Assembly (NCBI GenBank): GCA_046760905.1
Contig: JBHIFB010000134.1
Location: 1-8,615 of the forward strand
Direction of reading: 5' to 3'
Length of the DNA stretch: 8,615 nt
DNA from: JBHIFB01 sp046760905
GTDB lineage: Bacteria > Gemmatimonadota > CAZMKB01
Below, piece after piece: positions 6,833 to 8,615 of this stretch (the first letter of the stretch is position 1; each line of letters opens with the position of its first letter). The translations under genes were made by a program, and so were the position numbers. A model generated the notes under the pieces. That model was not told the DNA's origin and searched no databases. It was given only the letters and a program-made list of their open reading frames with translations.

Positions 6833-8417
6833 ATGGTTCTGTGATGAACTCAAAGTCTGCGGTCTCGGAGAAGTTCCCTGCGGGATCTGTGATTGTGATC
6901 TTGTAATGGTATGTAGTGGCGGGTGTAAGACCGGTCAGTATACGCTCCTCTTCCATGTGGAACACGTCCCCGTAATCCTCCACGAAACCATAACCGGTGT
7001 CCTCCCCCCAATCGATACGGCTTATGAAGAGGTCGGGCAGATCGGGCTCTGTCTCGATTGATATCCTTATGACTCTCGATGTGTCTCCTCCGGCATCGGG
7101 GGCAAAATCGGTCACTAGCGGAACCGGCGGGGCAATGCTGTCTATGTCCGGCTCCTGGCTTCCGTTCGGTAAATACAGCGGGTCTCCTATTGCGTAATCC
7201 CTCCAGCCAATCGTCGGATTAGAGATGAAGGAGGCCTCGGCGAAGTTGAGGCCGTTTAATATGTAATACAGGAGGACCTCCGGTCGGTAATGGCCGTTGA
7301 GGAAGGGTTCTCCAGTCACGCCTGCGCCGGCAGTCAGGCCTCTGAAGAAGGCCTGATTTAGGAATGAAGTGTATGTCTGAGGCCTTCTGATTCCAGCGCC
7401 GGAATTGGAGTTGAGATCACAGGCGACGGCCCCTACGAGCCACTCCCAGACGTCCAGATACTGTCCGTAGTTATACCAGCCTTCGTACCACATGGCACTG
7501 GGTGCAGATTCCGCGTCCGAACCATCGTGAAACACTGCGCCGCTTTCTCCGATTTCTGTTTCATTATACTCCCATCTGAGCTCCCACCCACCATCCTCCA
7601 CGAAGAATTTCCCGAAGGCCATTGATTTGTCGGCATTCCCGTAGCTCATGTAGCCGAATGGATAATCAGCGAGCTCCTCATCCGTGTAATATCCGTACCG
7701 GGTATCTATGTAGCCGTATCCGTTGTGGTACCCATCGGCAGGGTAGATATATTTCTCACCGTAGAGAGCCCTGTCGATGAGTTCCTTGGCCCATCGCACG
7801 TCGTCCCCTTCCAGTCTCGTCACACAGTATATGTCATCTGAGCCGAATGTATAGGAGTGATCGAAGTGTCCCTTGTCTGGTTCTACGGTGGGGCTGCGTT
7901 CGAAATAGGGGTTGGTCCACCAGCGCGCTGGCATTGCAGGGTTCTCACGGTCACCGATGGAGTAAGGGGCAGCGAGCGCGCCGTCTATGGATCTCTGGGG
8001 ATGGGTGCCTCCGACATCGATCGTGATGGGTACGCCGTAGCATACAGCTAAGAAATAGATCCGCTGCTCTCCAAGCTGGTTGAGCTTCTCGAGAAGCGGA
8101 GTGACCACCTCATCGTAAAAAAGAGTCCATTCCCCGGAGTAGTAACCTTCCGATGTTTTGCACTGAAGCGGGAGCAACTGCTGCGGGGGTATACCCCGCT
8201 TCTCTTTGTAGTAAAGTGCGAGTTCCTCAGAGTCGCCTATGCCGTTGCCGTTCTCATCGGGGAAATCCTCGTTGTAGATGACGAGGGTCCTCCAGGCGGA
8301 TGGGTTCGTGGAATACGTAATGTCCTTGCTACTTACCTGGCTGTGGAGGTTGTGTGATGGGACCATCAAAAGAAGGCCCAGAGCGAAGCGCATCGTGAGC
8401 CCGGCTTTGTTCTTCAT
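6831..8417 (-). CDS. TIGR03790-family exported protein with C-terminal fibronectin III-like domain
   Basis: The 528-residue protein begins with a signal peptide: basic MKNKAGLTMR, hydrophobic FALGLLLMVP, and a likely cut after LHS at about residue 26. No lipobox Cys is present. Residues about 42-417 match the uncharacterised TIGR03790 family: TLVIYNEDFPD, ELALYYKEKRGIPPQQLLPLQC, IYFLAVCYGVPITI, SIDGALA, and near the end GVTGEPFLNGHYRPEVLLYYILNGLNFAEASF with WRDYAIGDPLYLP. The loop DENGNGIGD (54-62, nt 8232-8258) looks like a Ca-binding insertion. Residues about 428-528 form a fibronectin III-like sandwich (APPVPLVTDF start, LTPATTYHYKITITDPAGNFSE end). No anchor or sorting signal follows; it ends EFITEP. 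ATG 8417 has AGGAG (8424-8428) 6 nt upstream. The first gene of a two-gene operon; function unknown. Confidence 0.85.
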   Translation of the reverse strand: MKNKAGLTMRFALGLLLMVPSHNLHSQVSSKDITYSTNPSAWRTLVIYNEDFPDENGNGIGDSEELALYYKEKRGIPPQQLLPLQCKTSEGYYSGEWTLFYDEVVTPLLEKLNQLGEQRIYFLAVCYGVPITIDVGGTHPQRSIDGALAAPYSIGDRENPAMPARWWTNPYFERSPTVEPDKGHFDHSYTFGSDDIYCVTRLEGDDVRWAKELIDRALYGEKYIYPADGYHNGYGYIDTRYGYYTDEELADYPFGYMSYGNADKSMAFGKFFVEDGGWELRWEYNETEIGESGAVFHDGSDAESAPSAMWYEGWYNYGQYLDVWEWLVGAVACDLNSNSGAGIRRPQTYTSFLNQAFFRGLTAGAGVTGEPFLNGHYRPEVLLYYILNGLNFAEASFISNPTIGWRDYAIGDPLYLPNGSQEPDIDSIAPPVPLVTDFAPDAGGDTSRVIRISIETEPDLPDLFISRIDWGEDTGYGFVEDYGDVFHMEEERILTGLTPATTYHYKITITDPAGNFSETADFEFITEP

Positions 8418-8470
8418 TCATTTCTCCTCTCTCGTGTGTAGAAGCATACATAAAGAAAACCAGAAACTTC

Positions 8471-8499
8471 ATTATATCATAGAGTTGTGGAAAATTCAA
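8471..8499 (-). promoter_or_regulatory. Sigma70-type promoter of the TIGR03790/fusion operon
   Basis: On the - strand there is TTGAAT (8499-8494, four of six to TTGACA), then exactly 17 nt, then a perfect TATAAT (8476-8471). Transcription would start near 8464, giving a leader of about 47 nt to ATG 8417 with the Shine-Dalgarno sequence near its end. No operator-like repeat overlaps it that I can support. Confidence 0.7.
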
Positions 8500-8615
8500 G
8501 GGGCCTAAAAAGGGGGATCAGGGGAGTGTTCCTTTTGTTTCGGCATGCGGATTGACCGGCTTCAGGGCTCCGAGTCCTTTCACTCGGGCGTTTCGCATTT
8601 ACCCACATGTGGCTC
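8500..8615. other. Gene-free right edge with hairpins and a palindrome, unidentified
   Basis: No convincing gene is seen here; the frames that stay open have no start with a ribosome binding site and no recognisable protein. Structure is visible. CCGAGT and ACTCGG flank a 6-nt loop (8569-8586) and can form a hairpin. A short GCG-AAA-CGC element lies beside it. GCATGC (8544-8549) and CCACATGTGG (8603-8612) are palindromes. A purine-rich G tract (about 8502-8527) precedes GTTCCTTTT. Candidates are a structured RNA reaching in from the right, an interspersed repeat, or the end of a mobile element. I could not match it to a known class, and it is cut by the window edge. Confidence 0.3.

Noticed and set aside
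6821..6853. TTG 6853 as the start of the fusion protein.
   Set aside because: It would add 11 polar residues within the end of the previous gene; ATG 6820 has GAGGGAG at 5 nt and begins directly with basic residues and the first membrane segment.
8278..8508. Open frame of 76 codons on the + strand at the right end.
   Set aside because: It runs antisense over the signal peptide and promoter of the TIGR03790-family gene and shows no domain or ribosome binding site.
8480..8615. Cobalamin- or other riboswitch-like reading of the right edge on the - strand.
   Set aside because: Only loose resemblance; the conserved cores I know for cobalamin, TPP, FMN and c-di-GMP riboswitches are not met. Kept only as an unidentified structured stretch.

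Overview
The window looks like chromosomal DNA (roughly half G+C by eye) from a Gram-negative-type bacterium, probably an uncultivated lineage near the PVC/FCB or related candidate phyla. That placement is an inference with low certainty. It rests on a Minf_1886-family gene, a secreted TIGR03790-family protein, a fused transporter/spermidine-synthase-like membrane protein, and Ca-binding-type Asp loops in secreted proteins. I see no complete mobile element, CRISPR array, rRNA or tRNA.

Layout. (1) Positions 3-449 hold the 3' end of a secreted-looking, cysteine-containing protein on the + strand, closed by a strong intrinsic terminator (466-503). (2) A consensus sigma70-type promoter (521-549) drives a tightly packed + strand operon: hsp20 (583-1014), lon (1034-3317), a Minf_1886-family gene (3314-3700) and an mgtC/sapB-type membrane gene (3700-4104). 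Gene junctions are ATGA or TGATG overlaps or short gaps. (3) Convergent to it, a two-gene - strand operon is read from a second good promoter (8471-8499): a TIGR03790-family secreted protein with a C-terminal fibronectin-III-like domain (8417-6831), then an 893-residue MFS/spermidine-synthase-like fusion (6820-4139). (4) The right edge (about 8500-8615) has no supported gene but contains hairpins and a palindrome.

The most striking point is that lon is broken. The N-terminal domain and the AAA+/protease part lie in different frames. Comparison with the Lon family shows that about 30 codons are missing at the switch point (about 1571-1575), so the lesion is a deletion of about 92 nt and not a simple indel. 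The AAA+ and Ser-Lys protease motifs downstream are intact. This could be a real mutation, a strain-level variant or an assembly error.

The + strand operon pairs a holdase chaperone with an ATP-dependent protease, a protein-quality-control pairing, and carries along an uncharacterised conserved protein and a membrane protein. The - strand operon joins an exported protein to a polytopic membrane protein with a SAM-type Rossmann domain whose active-site motif departs from true aminopropyltransferases. I do not see a clearly new system. The items worth a second look are the lon lesion, the conserved unknown gene in the stress operon, the two modified families of the - strand operon, and the structured right edge.
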